From Gracilibacillus ureilyticus (lineage in GTDB: Bacteria > Bacillota > Bacilli > Bacillales > Amphibacillaceae), in NCBI RefSeq assembly GCF_900111195.1, contig NZ_FOGL01000007.1:16079-80078 (forward strand): a stretch of DNA of 64,000 bases. Reading direction: 5' to 3'. Within the stretch, counting starts at the first letter, position 1. Each line of letters starts with the position of its first letter. The position numbers and the translations under genes are program-made. The notes beneath the pieces were generated by a model. It did no database searches. It saw only the letters and a list, made by a program, of their open reading frames with translations, and was not told the origin of the DNA. This document shows positions 45,064-54,486 of the stretch, one piece after another.

Positions 45064-46331
45064 AAAAAACAGCACAACGTCTGGTCAGAGTAGTACAATT
45101 GTGTCTGTTTATTGGGATACTGTTTGCATTTGCTATGTTTCAGGGGGGATTTCTTAGCTGGTTTTTATTTTACAGCTTTACTCCCATTCTCCTCTATATG
45201 CTTATCATTCCTTTCTATCCATTTAAGCTTTGGGATGTGCAAAGGGACTCTTCTGCAAACTATGTACATGCAGGAAGTTCAGTAGAATTAGAGATTACGA
45301 TCAAACGTAAAACGCGTTTTCCTCTTTTTTATGTCATGGTAGAAGAATTTTGTCCGGAAACTCTTCGATTCAAAGATATTGGGGATAAAAAATATCAGTA
45401 TATTGCGGATCAATCCTATTACTATGAAAATCGCCAGTTTAGAAAGATACTTTTCCCCTATTTCAGAAAACAATTTACTGTATCTTTTCAGCTGGATCAC
45501 TTACCACGCGGCAGGCACGAATTTTCAACGATTAAAATAAGTACAGGGGATCCGTTCGGGATTGTATCGAATGAATATCATATAAATACCGGATCTCAAA
45601 TGGTCGTTTATCCGGCTGTTCGTGAAATCAAATGGCAGTTAAGAGCGAATAGCTTAGAAGAGGGCAGCAACCCTGCTAATATGTATGATGACAGGTTAAC
45701 GAATGTGGTATCAGGAGTTCGAGAGTATATACCAGGTGACCGTTTTTCCTGGATTGACTGGAAAACAACAGCTAGAAAGAATATGGTTATGACAAAAGAA
45801 TTTGAACAGGAAAAGGATGCTCATTTGGCAATACTTTTACTGGTAAATAATACAAAAAGTGATTTACCGATGTCATTGGAGGCTGCAATCGAACTTAGTT
45901 TATCCATTATGAGTATGATGAGGAAAAAAGGACAGCATCTTAGTCTTCATATTCTGTCAGATCAGGAGAAGCATTTTACCTCTCAACAGATTCAATCACA
46001 ATTTCCGAATATACAAAATTATTTAGCTGCATTGAGACCGGATGATCAGTCCCATGACACAATGAGACTCCAACGCACAGTCCAATATTTACCCAAAGGA
46101 ACTCTGGTGTTAACTATAATCACCAATTTAGATCAGGAATTGGTTGACAGTTTAATAGCAAAGAAAAAGCTGGATTACCAGTTAGCTGTTTGTTATATAA
46201 CTTCAGAAAAACAAATGACATTAGAGAATCAGCGAATGATCCAGCAGTTAAGGTTAAGTAATATTACTGTTCAGACAATGACAGAAAAAGACTTAGTTAA
46301 AGAAAAGTGGGAGGTGAGTGCAACAAGATGA
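45060..46331 (+). CDS. yeaD: DUF58-domain protein (YeaD-like)
   Basis: 423 residues: two N-terminal membrane helices (about 10-55), a beta-rich middle and the DUF58 core with RLTNVVSGVREYIPGDR and SWIDWKTTARKNMVMTKEFEQE, followed by a von Willebrand A-like region (about 260-420). It usually works with MoxR. Start overlaps yeaC and the end overlaps the next gene by 4 nt. Confidence 0.88.
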   Translation: MKKTAQRLVRVVQLCLFIGILFAFAMFQGGFLSWFLFYSFTPILLYMLIIPFYPFKLWDVQRDSSANYVHAGSSVELEITIKRKTRFPLFYVMVEEFCPETLRFKDIGDKKYQYIADQSYYYENRQFRKILFPYFRKQFTVSFQLDHLPRGRHEFSTIKISTGDPFGIVSNEYHINTGSQMVVYPAVREIKWQLRANSLEEGSNPANMYDDRLTNVVSGVREYIPGDRFSWIDWKTTARKNMVMTKEFEQEKDAHLAILLLVNNTKSDLPMSLEAAIELSLSIMSMMRKKGQHLSLHILSDQEKHFTSQQIQSQFPNIQNYLAALRPDDQSHDTMRLQRTVQYLPKGTLVLTIITNLDQELVDSLIAKKKLDYQLAVCYITSEKQMTLENQRMIQQLRLSNITVQTMTEKDLVKEKWEVSATR

Positions 46332-48538
46332 ACCGAACAAAATACAATTTTTCCTTCTCTTCTTTATTAGTACTTGTGGCAGGGTTTTTTTTATTTTGGG
46401 AATGGTTACGGCCGCTTGAACAAATAACTGATACTGGCAGTATGTATGTGTTTATAGTTTATACAGCGTTTTGCTTTGCTGTCTCCTTTTTTGTGAAAAA
46501 TGGGTGGTTAAAGTTCTTTTTAAAAGCGGCTGGCTTAATTTTTGTGATCGATTACTTGTTTCTGCCGAAATTTTTCCTCAGCAGTGAATCGATTGCTCAG
46601 TTGTTTGAGGAATTACAGTTGAATTTCCAGGTGATTCAACATGCGGCATGGAATGAGATGACACCAATTTTTCGGAGTTTGTTATTTCTGACGCTTTTAT
46701 GGTTAATGAGTTATTTATTGCATTACTGGTTTTTAATCGCAAATAAATTCTTTCTCTTTGTTGTGCTTACAATCTTTTATCTGGCGATTCTCGATACTTT
46801 TACTGTCTATGTTGCAACATTTGCTATTGTACGTACAGTACTAATTGCGTTTATTGCCTTGGGTCTTAGTCGTTATTTACAGTTGCAGGACTTAAGTTTA
46901 CCCGTTGACAGGAATGGACGAAGTTTCTTTAGGTGGATGACCCCGGTGACGGTCATTGTTTTAGTTGCTGTCGGACTTGGTTTACTGGCACCTAAACTGA
47001 GTCCGCAGTGGCCGGATCCTGTTCCGTTTATTCAGAGTACTGCAGGGCATGTGGGATTTGGAGAAGGGAGTTCTGTACAGAAGGTAGGGTATGGTGAGAA
47101 TGACTCTACTTTAGGTGGTTCCTTTATTCAGGATGATACCCCGGTATTTGAAGCGTATGCTAAGGAAAGGTTGTACTGGCGTATAGAATCAAAAGATGTT
47201 TATACAGGTAAAGGGTGGGAGAGATCGACACAACTGGAGTATGTTCCACTGAGGACAAGCAGCTTCCGGTTCCAGACTTTCTCAATTAATGAAGTGGAAA
47301 CAACTCCATCAGAAGCTACTCTTCGTTATTCGCCTGAAAGCAATTTATCCAAAGTTCCCTTTCCTTACGGTTCCAGTTTTATAATGGCTCCGAATGGCGC
47401 GAACCTGTTTCAGGACAGGATAACGGGCATGATGGAAGTGGAGACAGGAGAAGGGAATTTAATTAACCAATCTTTTACAATACTTTATGAAGATCCGTCT
47501 TTTAATATAGATCGGTTGAATCAGGTGAGTGAAAATGATTCTCCAGAAATAAGGAATCAATATCTCCAGCTTCCTGACACACTCCCTCAGAGAGTCAGGG
47601 ATTTAGCCGCAGAAATAGTGAAAGAAGAACAAACGAGGTATGGAAAAGCAAAAGCGATTGAAAATTACTTTAGTGCAAATGGGTACACGTATCAGACGGA
47701 AGATGTATCAACCCCGGAACAGGGGGAGGATTATGTGGATCAGTTCTTATTCGAAACAATGGTTGGGTACTGTGATAACTTCTCAACCTCCATGGTTGTT
47801 ATGCTTCGGTCGCTGGATATTCCGGCACGCTGGGTAAAAGGGTTTACTGGCGGCGAACTTAAGCCTGATCAACCGAGCTTGCCAAATGGATTTCATTTGT
47901 ACGAAATTACAAATAACAATGCCCACTCATGGGTAGAAGTATATTTTCCTGGAATTGGCTGGGTTCCGTTTGAACCGACAAGCGGTTTTACTAATCCGAC
48001 AGAATTTTATCAGGAGACATCTGGTGAGGCTTTGACACCGGATGAGCCCCAGGAAAGTACAGAGCAACAGGAGGAATTAGAAGAACAAACACAGCCGGAG
48101 TTAGAAGAAAACACTGCAGAACAGGAAGAAAGCAGTGAAACGCTGGCTGGAAATGATACAGGCAATGGGAATGTTATCTGGGTGATGATTGTTTCGGCAG
48201 TTTTCCTATTCATAGGGGCAGTAATCGGTTTGATGAAGCGCCGGGAAATTAGGGATTGGTATGACAAAAGAAGATGGGCGAATATCTCCAGACAAATGGA
48301 ATTGGATAAAGGATATCTGTATGTCTTAGACGCATTAGCGAAAAGGGGATATCAGCGCCAGAAAGGTCAGACTTTAAGACAGTATGCTCGTTCAATTGAT
48401 GAGCAAATGGGTATAAATGAGATGATGGAACTTACATTAATCTATGAGCGTTATTTGTACCGAAAATCAGACCATGATATGGATAGAGATAATTTGCGTC
48501 ATCTATTCCAGAAGATAATTGATCAAATATTTGCTTGA
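46328..48538 (+). CDS. yebA: Membrane transglutaminase-like protein (YebA-like)
   Basis: 736 residues from the ATG at 46328 (GGGAGGTGAG). About six N-terminal helices, an extracellular transglutaminase-like domain with the active-site Cys in VGYCDNFSTSMVVML and His in NAHSWVEVYFPGIGW, a Gln/Glu-rich linker (about 570-610), one more helix and a cytosolic DUF4129-like tail. The third triad position reads FEPTSG. Last gene of the MoxR-DUF58-transglutaminase operon; substrate unknown. Confidence 0.88.
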   Translation: MNRTKYNFSFSSLLVLVAGFFLFWEWLRPLEQITDTGSMYVFIVYTAFCFAVSFFVKNGWLKFFLKAAGLIFVIDYLFLPKFFLSSESIAQLFEELQLNFQVIQHAAWNEMTPIFRSLLFLTLLWLMSYLLHYWFLIANKFFLFVVLTIFYLAILDTFTVYVATFAIVRTVLIAFIALGLSRYLQLQDLSLPVDRNGRSFFRWMTPVTVIVLVAVGLGLLAPKLSPQWPDPVPFIQSTAGHVGFGEGSSVQKVGYGENDSTLGGSFIQDDTPVFEAYAKERLYWRIESKDVYTGKGWERSTQLEYVPLRTSSFRFQTFSINEVETTPSEATLRYSPESNLSKVPFPYGSSFIMAPNGANLFQDRITGMMEVETGEGNLINQSFTILYEDPSFNIDRLNQVSENDSPEIRNQYLQLPDTLPQRVRDLAAEIVKEEQTRYGKAKAIENYFSANGYTYQTEDVSTPEQGEDYVDQFLFETMVGYCDNFSTSMVVMLRSLDIPARWVKGFTGGELKPDQPSLPNGFHLYEITNNNAHSWVEVYFPGIGWVPFEPTSGFTNPTEFYQETSGEALTPDEPQESTEQQEELEEQTQPELEENTAEQEESSETLAGNDTGNGNVIWVMIVSAVFLFIGAVIGLMKRREIRDWYDKRRWANISRQMELDKGYLYVLDALAKRGYQRQKGQTLRQYARSIDEQMGINEMMELTLIYERYLYRKSDHDMDRDNLRHLFQKIIDQIFA

Positions 48539-48739
48539 CCAGAAAAACGTCGATTGATAGAATAAGATGAAATTATGTCTGGTCCATACAGAGATGAAAT
48601 CGGACAGCTATAACTGAGTAGCTGTGCTTTTTCTATCAATGTGCGAAGCATTCTGATAATACCCAGTGCGAATGGAAAATCTTACTGGGTACAAGTCTCA
48701 CTTTACCGGACTATGTTGAGTGGAGTTAATAATTAATTG

Positions 48740-48812
48740 ACCTTCATATATGTTTGGGAATATGGCCCAGATGTCTCTACCTGAACACCTTAAATGTTCA
48801 GTCTATGAAGGT
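48740..48812 (+). promoter_or_regulatory. Guanine riboswitch (purine aptamer) before guaA
   Basis: P1 pairs ACCTTCATA (48740-48748) with TATGAAGGT (48804-48812). Core elements GGGAATATGGCCC, GTCTCTACC and ACCTTAAATGTTCAG match the xpt-pbuX aptamer. The specificity base before the 3' TATG is C, which pairs with guanine; T would mean adenine. A terminator follows, so guanine should lower guaA transcription. The 375-bp gap before guaA otherwise holds a weak stem-loop near 48615-48640 and no gene. Confidence 0.92.
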
Positions 48813-48829
48813 AGAGGTCTGCATGATTT

Positions 48830-48872
48830 CTGCCTTTCTGAAATGATTAAAAAGGAAAGGCAGTTTTTCTTT
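48830..48872 (+). terminator. Riboswitch expression-platform terminator of guaA
   Basis: CTGCCTTTC (48830-48838) pairs exactly with GAAAGGCAG (48855-48863), followed by TTTTTCTTT. It is the off-state structure for the guanine riboswitch. Confidence 0.85.
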
Positions 48873-48913
48873 ATCACAGGAGTTTTGTTAAAATCTCAAA
48901 GGAGTGGACAATC

Positions 48914-50452
48914 TTGGAAGTAAATAATGAAATGATTTTAGTACTCGATTTTGGAAGTCAATACAACCAGTTAATAACTCGCCGAATTCGTGAGTTTGGT
49001 GTATACAGTGAACTGCATTCTCATCGATTAACTGTGGAAGAAATTAAGGAAATGAATCCAAAAGGCATCATATTATCTGGAGGACCACATAGTGTGTATG
49101 GTGAAAACAGCTTTCGATGTGATGAGCGAATTTTTGATCTAGATATTCCGGTACTTGGAATTTGTTACGGAATGCAATTAATGACACACCACTTTGGCGG
49201 AGTAGTGGAACGGGCCAATGAACGTGAATATGGCAGAGCTCAAATAAATGTGAAAGAAGGAGCTGTGCTGTTTGAAGGGACACCTCAGGATCAAATTGTG
49301 TGGATGAGCCATAGTGATAAAATTTTGGAAGCACCTGAAGGTTTCCAGATAGAAGCAACAAGTTCATCTACACCCGTAGCTGCAATGAGCAATCCGGAGA
49401 AACAGTTTTATGGCGTACAATTCCACCCGGAGGTACGAAATTCAGAATATGGTAATGACTTACTTAAAACATTCGTTTTTCAGGTTAGCAAATGCTCTGG
49501 TGATTGGACGATGGCAAACTTTATAGATATGGAAATAGATAAAATCAGAGAACAAGTTGGTGACCGTAATGTTCTTTGTGCATTAAGCGGTGGTGTAGAT
49601 TCATCTGTTGTAGCTGCATTAATTCATAAAGCAATCGGTGATCAGTTAACATGTATCTTCGTTGATCACGGTTTGCTTCGTAAGGATGAAGCAGATACTG
49701 TAATGGAAACATTCCGTGATGAATTTAAGATGAATATTATTAAAGTGGATGCACAAGAGCGATTTATGAGCAAATTAAAAGGTGTTTCAGATCCTGAACA
49801 AAAGCGTAAGATTATTGGGAATGAATTTATTTATGTGTTTGATGATGAAGCAGCAAAGCTTGAAAACATGGACTTCCTTGCACAAGGTACATTATATACA
49901 GACATCGTAGAAAGTGGTACAGAAACAGCACAGACAATAAAGTCACACCACAATGTTGGCGGGTTGCCTGAAGATATGGAATTCAAACTTATTGAGCCAT
50001 TAAATACTTTATTTAAAGATGAGGTGCGAGCGCTTGGTACAGAGCTTGGCTTACCTGATGAAATTGTATGGCGACAACCATTTCCTGGCCCAGGTCTGGG
50101 TATTCGGGTACTTGGTGAGATAACACCGGAAAAAGTGGAAATCGTTCGTGAATCTGATGCAATCCTGCGTGAAGAGATCCAAAAAGCAGGTTTGGATCGT
50201 GACATCTGGCAATATTTCACTGTATTACCCGATATCCGGAGTGTAGGGGTGATGGGTGATGCGAGGACATATGATTACGCAATTGGAATCAGAGCAGTTA
50301 CTTCCATTGACGGAATGACATCTGACTGGGCTAGAATCCCTTGGGATGTACTGGAGAAAATCTCTGTACGCATTGTTAATGAAGTGGATCATATTAACCG
50401 TGTCCTGTATGATGTAACAAGTAAGCCACCTGCAACAATAGAGTGGGAATAG
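48914..50452 (+). CDS. guaA: GMP synthase (glutamine-hydrolysing)
   Basis: 512 residues. The class-I amidotransferase domain has the nucleophile in GICYGMQLM and the His/Glu pair in FHPEV. The ATP pyrophosphatase P-loop is [15 protein letters not shown] and the dimerisation domain ends with PPATIEWE. It makes GMP from XMP. Start is TTG at 48914, 9 nt after AAAGGAG, which gives an N-terminus of the B. subtilis length. The last four codons are supplied by the 13-bp integration site of the downstream element, so the protein is unaffected. Controlled by the guanine riboswitch. Confidence 0.97.
   Translation: MEVNNEMILVLDFGSQYNQLITRRIREFGVYSELHSHRLTVEEIKEMNPKGIILSGGPHSVYGENSFRCDERIFDLDIPVLGICYGMQLMTHHFGGVVERANEREYGRAQINVKEGAVLFEGTPQDQIVWMSHSDKILEAPEGFQIEATSSSTPVAAMSNPEKQFYGVQFHPEVRNSEYGNDLLKTFVFQVSKCSGDWTMANFIDMEIDKIREQVGDRNVLCALSGGVDSSVVAALIHKAIGDQLTCIFVDHGLLRKDEADTVMETFRDEFKMNIIKVDAQERFMSKLKGVSDPEQKRKIIGNEFIYVFDDEAAKLENMDFLAQGTLYTDIVESGTETAQTIKSHHNVGGLPEDMEFKLIEPLNTLFKDEVRALGTELGLPDEIVWRQPFPGPGLGIRVLGEITPEKVEIVRESDAILREEIQKAGLDRDIWQYFTVLPDIRSVGVMGDARTYDYAIGIRAVTSIDGMTSDWARIPWDVLEKISVRIVNEVDHINRVLYDVTSKPPATIEWE
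50439..50451. other. attL core of the integrated element
   Basis: TAGAGTGGGAATA, identical to 63278-63290, spans the last guaA codons (Ile-Glu-Trp-Glu) and two bases of the stop. The 3' end of guaA is a well-known integration site for genomic islands. Confidence 0.88.
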
Positions 50453-50460
50453 TAGAAGGA

Positions 50461-50499
50461 GAGTTGAAACCCCTTTGTTTATAAGGGTTTCGGCTCTTT
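50461..50499. terminator. Element-borne terminator behind guaA
   Basis: GAGTTGAAACCCCTT pairs with AAGGGTTTCGGCTC, followed by TTTACTCTATTTT. It lies inside the element and replaces the native guaA terminator, now at 63301. Confidence 0.75.
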
Positions 50500-50508
50500 A
50501 CTCTATTT

Positions 50509-51720
50509 TCATTGCATTGTTATTGCATTATTTGTTTTTAATCCTTTACGTAGGTAACGAGCAGTGAATTGATTCTTGGGTGAAGTATCTTCATTTTCTG
50601 TTGCTGTTTGGTAAGACATAATACCCTCTAATTTATGGGCTACTTCAAAATTACTGTTAGGATACAAATGTCCGTAAGTGCCTAGTGTCGTTTCAATATC
50701 TTCATGCCCTAAGCGGTCTTTAATGATTAATGGGTTTTCTCCCATACTGATGAGCAGGGAAGCATGAGAATGTCTTAAAGCATGTAATCTAATTCGATGA
50801 ACGCTAGCTTTTTTGGAATAACGTGTAATAGCATGTGATAATGTATGCTTTTGTGTTGGAATGCCATTATAGCTCATCACAAAATTGGTTTGAACGACAG
50901 ATTGTTGCACGTCCTTCCATTCGCCGAGTAAAGTTAATGTATCCCCATCTAATGCAATATGACGAACGCTAGCTTTTGTTTTCGGTTCTACAAAAGAATA
51001 GTTTTCTAAATTCTTATAGTAGAGTGTTTTATCAATAGATAACACACCAGCGTCAAAGTCAATGTCTTCCCATTGAATTGCCGTGGCTTCTCCAATCCGC
51101 ATACCTGTCATAAATAAAAACCATAACGAAATAAATAAAAAATGTTGATAGTAATCTTCCTTATAAAAAAGAGAGATGACTTTTTCAAACTCTTCTTTGG
51201 TCCAAAAATCTATTTTTGTCTTTGTCTTTTTCACATTTCCAACAATTTTAGATGGATTACTTTCAGCTAAACCTAAAACAACCGCTCGATCCATCGCCAT
51301 GGAAAATAAACCTTGAACATTTCTAATATAAGAAGAACGATACTTCTTTTTTGATAATGCTAATTGCCATTTTTGCACATGAATCGGGGTAATTTCAGTA
51401 GTGATTAAACTATTAAAAAAAGTGAAATGTTTTCTTACGGTCGGTAATCGATTTTCGTACGTTCTTTCTTTTACTTGTGTTTTATACCAAGGTAAGAAAA
51501 TATCTTCAATAAACTGTTGGAACAGAATGTCATCTTGCTTTTCTTCTAATTCATCTGATTTTGTAAGCAGTAACCTCGAATATTCTTCCCTTGCTTCTTT
51601 TTTAGTTTTAAACCCACTACGGTACTTCTGAATTTGCTTGCCAGTGATTGGGTGATACCCTAAATTAGCACGAAAATAATATGTTCCGTTCTTTGCTTTT
51701 TTGACGATATCTTTAGTCAT
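50509..51720 (-). CDS. int: Tyrosine recombinase integrase of the element
   Basis: 403 residues from the ATG at 51720 (AAGGAGTGAAATC). An N-terminal AP2-like arm-binding region (YYFRANLGYHPITGKQIQK), a SAM-like core-binding domain, then the catalytic domain with Arg in TGMRIGEATA, HALRHSH (H-x-x-R), LGHEDIETT (His) and Tyr in LGTYGHLY: the full R-H-R-H-Y set. It is of the Tn916/ICE type and is expected to recombine the 13-bp core at guaA. All catalytic residues are present, so it may be active. Confidence 0.94.
   Translation of the reverse strand: MTKDIVKKAKNGTYYFRANLGYHPITGKQIQKYRSGFKTKKEAREEYSRLLLTKSDELEEKQDDILFQQFIEDIFLPWYKTQVKERTYENRLPTVRKHFTFFNSLITTEITPIHVQKWQLALSKKKYRSSYIRNVQGLFSMAMDRAVVLGLAESNPSKIVGNVKKTKTKIDFWTKEEFEKVISLFYKEDYYQHFLFISLWFLFMTGMRIGEATAIQWEDIDFDAGVLSIDKTLYYKNLENYSFVEPKTKASVRHIALDGDTLTLLGEWKDVQQSVVQTNFVMSYNGIPTQKHTLSHAITRYSKKASVHRIRLHALRHSHASLLISMGENPLIIKDRLGHEDIETTLGTYGHLYPNSNFEVAHKLEGIMSYQTATENEDTSPKNQFTARYLRKGLKTNNAITMQ
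50511..50532. repeat. Putative integrase arm sites, left end
   Basis: ATTGCATT-GTT-ATTGCATTATT, two direct 8-mers at 11-bp spacing. The same block with AAA in place of GTT lies at 63167-63188 near the right end. It is embedded in the last codons of the integrase gene. Confidence 0.65.
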
Positions 51721-51758
51721 GATTTCACTCCTTACGCAATTAGTGCAAGAAGTACAAA

Positions 51759-51944
51759 TCACACATCTAAAGTTATCCCTAATACTTCCTCAACAGCTTC
51801 TTTAGGAACACGATCTAACTTCTTTGATTGATAATACGTGTGTCCTTTTGATATCATTAGCTTTTTACATTCCTTAATGATATCAGCTGAAAAAGAAGGA
51901 CCATAACCTAGTGCTACCAAGTCTTTTTTAGTCACTGTGACCAT
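51759..51944 (-). CDS. DUF3173-family small protein beside the integrase (possible excisionase)
   Basis: 61 residues: TKKDLVALGYGPSFSADIIK, then HTYYQSKKLDRVPKEAVEEV. This matches the DUF3173 proteins that occur immediately upstream of Firmicute ICE integrases. A winged-helix-like DNA-binding fold and an excisionase role are suggested by position only. GGAAAGGAGTTCAT before the ATG; 38 nt before int. Confidence 0.75.
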   Translation of the reverse strand: MVTVTKKDLVALGYGPSFSADIIKECKKLMISKGHTYYQSKKLDRVPKEAVEEVLGITLDV

Positions 51945-52459
51945 ATGAACTCCTTTCCATAGACTAGGATATACTATTTGATATCTGTCTATTATTATAT
52001 CGCGTTTATAAAATGATTTCTAATACGTTGCGTGAATTTGGCTCTTGCACTAAAAATAAAGATTTTATTGTCATAACTTGATGGTTAAAATTTTTAATCT
52101 TGTTAAAATAAAAATCAGACGGCTGTTGGTACAGCTCCACGGGAATTTCACCCCTGCAAGTATTTCTTCCAGCCCTACTCATAGCTTGCGACGCTTTCAA
52201 CGCTCGAACCATGACGATAGAGGAATATCATTATTCATACTGATGGGTTATCGCCAGCAATCCACCACAATTGCATCAGATTCACAGATAATCGCTCGTT
52301 TCTATTGAAAGTCATGGCGTATGAATCAAGTAGCTCATCATCAGCAAAACGCATCTGATTTTTTATTTATACTGCAAGGCGTTATCTCCCTTGCTTTCTT
52401 TGTCAAAGAACAAGTTATATGATTAATGAAATGAAAGGGAAAACCTAACCATTATCCAT
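51945..52459. other. 515-bp stretch without a supported gene
   Basis: Holds a 68-codon minus-strand ORF (52006-52212) with no good ribosome site and no recognised family, and otherwise no coding signal. It lies between the Orf8-like and DUF3173 genes, where Tn916 has short regulatory and xis-related sequence, so it may be a degenerate remnant or a regulatory leader. Confidence 0.4.
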
Positions 52460-52714
52460 TCAAATCTTGAAAGCTAAAATGGCTTGAATAAGCTTCGACC
52501 TTAAACGATCACATGTTTCTTCGTCGATACCCCAATAAGTGTTTCCTTGTTCGTCATAAAGTTTACGCATCGACAAACTTGTCATGTAGCTTCCATAATG
52601 CAGAATAACCACTTTCATTGCTTCTGGCTCACCCTTATTTGCAGCAAAAATAATTGGGTATGGTAATAAACCACGTTCGTTGTCTTTTGTGTTAGCATCA
52701 ATTATCCCAGTCAT
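52460..52714 (-). CDS. Tn916 Orf8-like helix-turn-helix protein
   Basis: 84 residues. LPYPIIFAANKGEPEAMKVV followed by ILHYGSYMTSLSMRKLYDEQ and YWGIDEETCDRLRSKLIQAIL resembles the HTH_16-type Orf8 regulators of Tn916-family elements. It overlaps the sigma-factor gene end by 17 nt, as Orf7/Orf8 genes typically do. GGAGGAACACGCAG before the ATG. Predicted regulator of element functions. Confidence 0.8.
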   Translation of the reverse strand: MTGIIDANTKDNERGLLPYPIIFAANKGEPEAMKVVILHYGSYMTSLSMRKLYDEQGNTYWGIDEETCDRLRSKLIQAILAFKI

Positions 52715-53135
52715 CTGCGTGTTCCTCCAAAAATCGCTTTAACCATTTAAAAGAGCTTGTCCGTCTATACTGCACTGTACTACGAGGAATCTCTAGTAGT
52801 TCAGCAATTTCTACATCTGATTTATCAAAAAAATAGTATAGTAGGACTGTCTTACGCTTTTCTATTGGCAAAGTACGTAGCGCTTTAGTAAGTAATTTCG
52901 GAGTGATTTTCTTTCCAGCAACTTGAAAACATTCTCCATCTTCTCCCGTATATTGTTTATCTAGGGTGTAAAGTTGATTTGCTTCTTGTGGTGTGAGATC
53001 CGAAAATGTCATTTCCTTTGTTAGCCTTTGTTGCCTTTCGTTATAAATATTAATTGCTTCATTCTTCAATATACGTTTACAAAAGGCGTTAAAAGCACAG
53101 CGAACTTGCCACTCGGTACGATCTGGTTCTATCAT
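52698..53135 (-). CDS. Tn916 Orf7-like sigma-70-family factor
   Basis: 145 residues from the ATG at 53135 (GGGAGAGGAAATGC). An N-terminal region-2-like helix set (WQVRCAFNAFCKRILKNEAI) is followed by a sigma region 4: LPIEKRKTVLLYYFFDKSDVEI, then ELLEIPRSTVQYRRTSS. Orf7 of Tn916 has the same size and layout and promotes transfer-gene transcription. Its targets have largely been deleted here. Upstream 53136-53570 is AT-rich, about 435 bp, with no gene seen. Confidence 0.85.
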   Translation of the reverse strand: MIEPDRTEWQVRCAFNAFCKRILKNEAINIYNERQQRLTKEMTFSDLTPQEANQLYTLDKQYTGEDGECFQVAGKKITPKLLTKALRTLPIEKRKTVLLYYFFDKSDVEIAELLEIPRSTVQYRRTSSFKWLKRFLEEHADDWDN

Positions 53136-53570
53136 GCATTTCCTCTCCCTTCGCAACTGCAAAGGTGGGTGATGATTTCCCCTTTCATAACCTTCAACAA
53201 GATTTTTTATAAAATGCCAAGATATATTATATATTTTCGGAAAATGAGCAAAATAAAAACAACTGAACTTAATCCAGTTGATTAAATAAGAAAATATAAA
53301 ACATTTTGAAGACAACAAGTTATTCAGCAACACTATTAGTTTTTATCGACTTATAGTCATAAATTATGCATAACTGTAGTAATAATACTCACTGGATTAT
53401 TCAAGAACTACCATTGCTGATTGACTGTGCTTCCTTAAATCATTATTTTGTTTATATACTATTCATTTATGATTCTATCAATAAAAACTTTTCTATCAGA
53501 TGTCGGACTCAACGTATCTTATTGTCATTTATATAGTTCAAAAAAGCAATTAAGCTAAATTGTGTATCAG

Positions 53571-54473
53571 TCATACTTTATTAAAAACCTTTACATATTC
53601 CATCCAGTCTGAATCACTGAAAACATTAAATACTATTTTTTCAAATTTATTGGGATGGGTCAATAACCAGTGATTTACAGTAGATATTGCTATGTTGGCT
53701 GCTTCTTTTTTAGGAAAACCAAATACGCCAGTTGAAATAGCACAGAATGCAATACTCTTAATATTTCCCATTTTTTGAGCTAATTCCAAACACTTTATAT
53801 AACAAGAAGCTAATTCACTTTTTTGTTTGTCAGTTAAAGGTGTTCCTTGTGGGACAATCGGTCCAACAGTGTGTAAAACATAGCGAGATGGTAAATTGTA
53901 AGCTCTCGTTATCTTAGCATGTCCAGTATTCTCTAATTCCTTTTGTATAGACATAATTGTTTCACAATCATTCCTTAATTGTGGTCCAGCGGCTGAATGA
54001 ATTGCATTATCAATGCAAGCATGCAAGGGCTGAAAGCAACCTAACATTTGATTATTTGCTGCATTAACAATTGCGTCCGTGTTTAATTGCGTGATATCCC
54101 CTTGCCATAAATAAAAATTATCACTATTAGAATAGGAACAATTGGGAAACATGGTTGCTATTGATTCTAGTTTCTCTATCTTAACGATTCCTTTATTTTT
54201 TAATTCTATTTGTAATAATGTATCTATCTTCTTAATTAATTGATCAGTTAATGGTTTTGGTTCTCTAATATTTAATAATGATCTTAATAAATTGCGTTTT
54301 TCATTATAAGTGTCAGGAAGTCTTACTTCTGCTGGTGCATTAGGCTCTTGTAATAACATATTTATTAAATCGTCAACAATATGTTCAGTACTATTTTGTA
54401 ATGTTTTATTAGGCAGAAACTTTTCATTTAACTGAATGGATGAAGAATAATCCTCTAATTGGATTTGCGACAT
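53571..54473 (-). CDS. Zinc-type macrodomain protein-ADP-ribose hydrolase
   Basis: 300 residues. A helical N-terminal extension (about 1-115) precedes a macrodomain with DAIVNAANNQMLGC (ADP-ribose-binding Asn motif), FQPLHACIDNAIHSAAG and the phosphate loop AISTGVFGFPKKEAA. The C-x-P-x-H-x-C set within GCFQPLHACID is the zinc site of the Zn-Macro class that removes ADP-ribose from protein side chains. It lies 13 nt after the SirTM gene in the same operon, the combination in which a class M sirtuin writes and the macrodomain erases the mark. Confidence 0.88.
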   Translation of the reverse strand: MSQIQLEDYSSSIQLNEKFLPNKTLQNSTEHIVDDLINMLLQEPNAPAEVRLPDTYNEKRNLLRSLLNIREPKPLTDQLIKKIDTLLQIELKNKGIVKIEKLESIATMFPNCSYSNSDNFYLWQGDITQLNTDAIVNAANNQMLGCFQPLHACIDNAIHSAAGPQLRNDCETIMSIQKELENTGHAKITRAYNLPSRYVLHTVGPIVPQGTPLTDKQKSELASCYIKCLELAQKMGNIKSIAFCAISTGVFGFPKKEAANIAISTVNHWLLTHPNKFEKIVFNVFSDSDWMEYVKVFNKV

Positions 54474-54486
54474 TTATACAACCCCC

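Noticed and set aside
52006-52212. 68-codon minus-strand ORF in the element
   Set aside because: No good ribosome site and no recognisable family; kept only as part of the unexplained 515-bp stretch.
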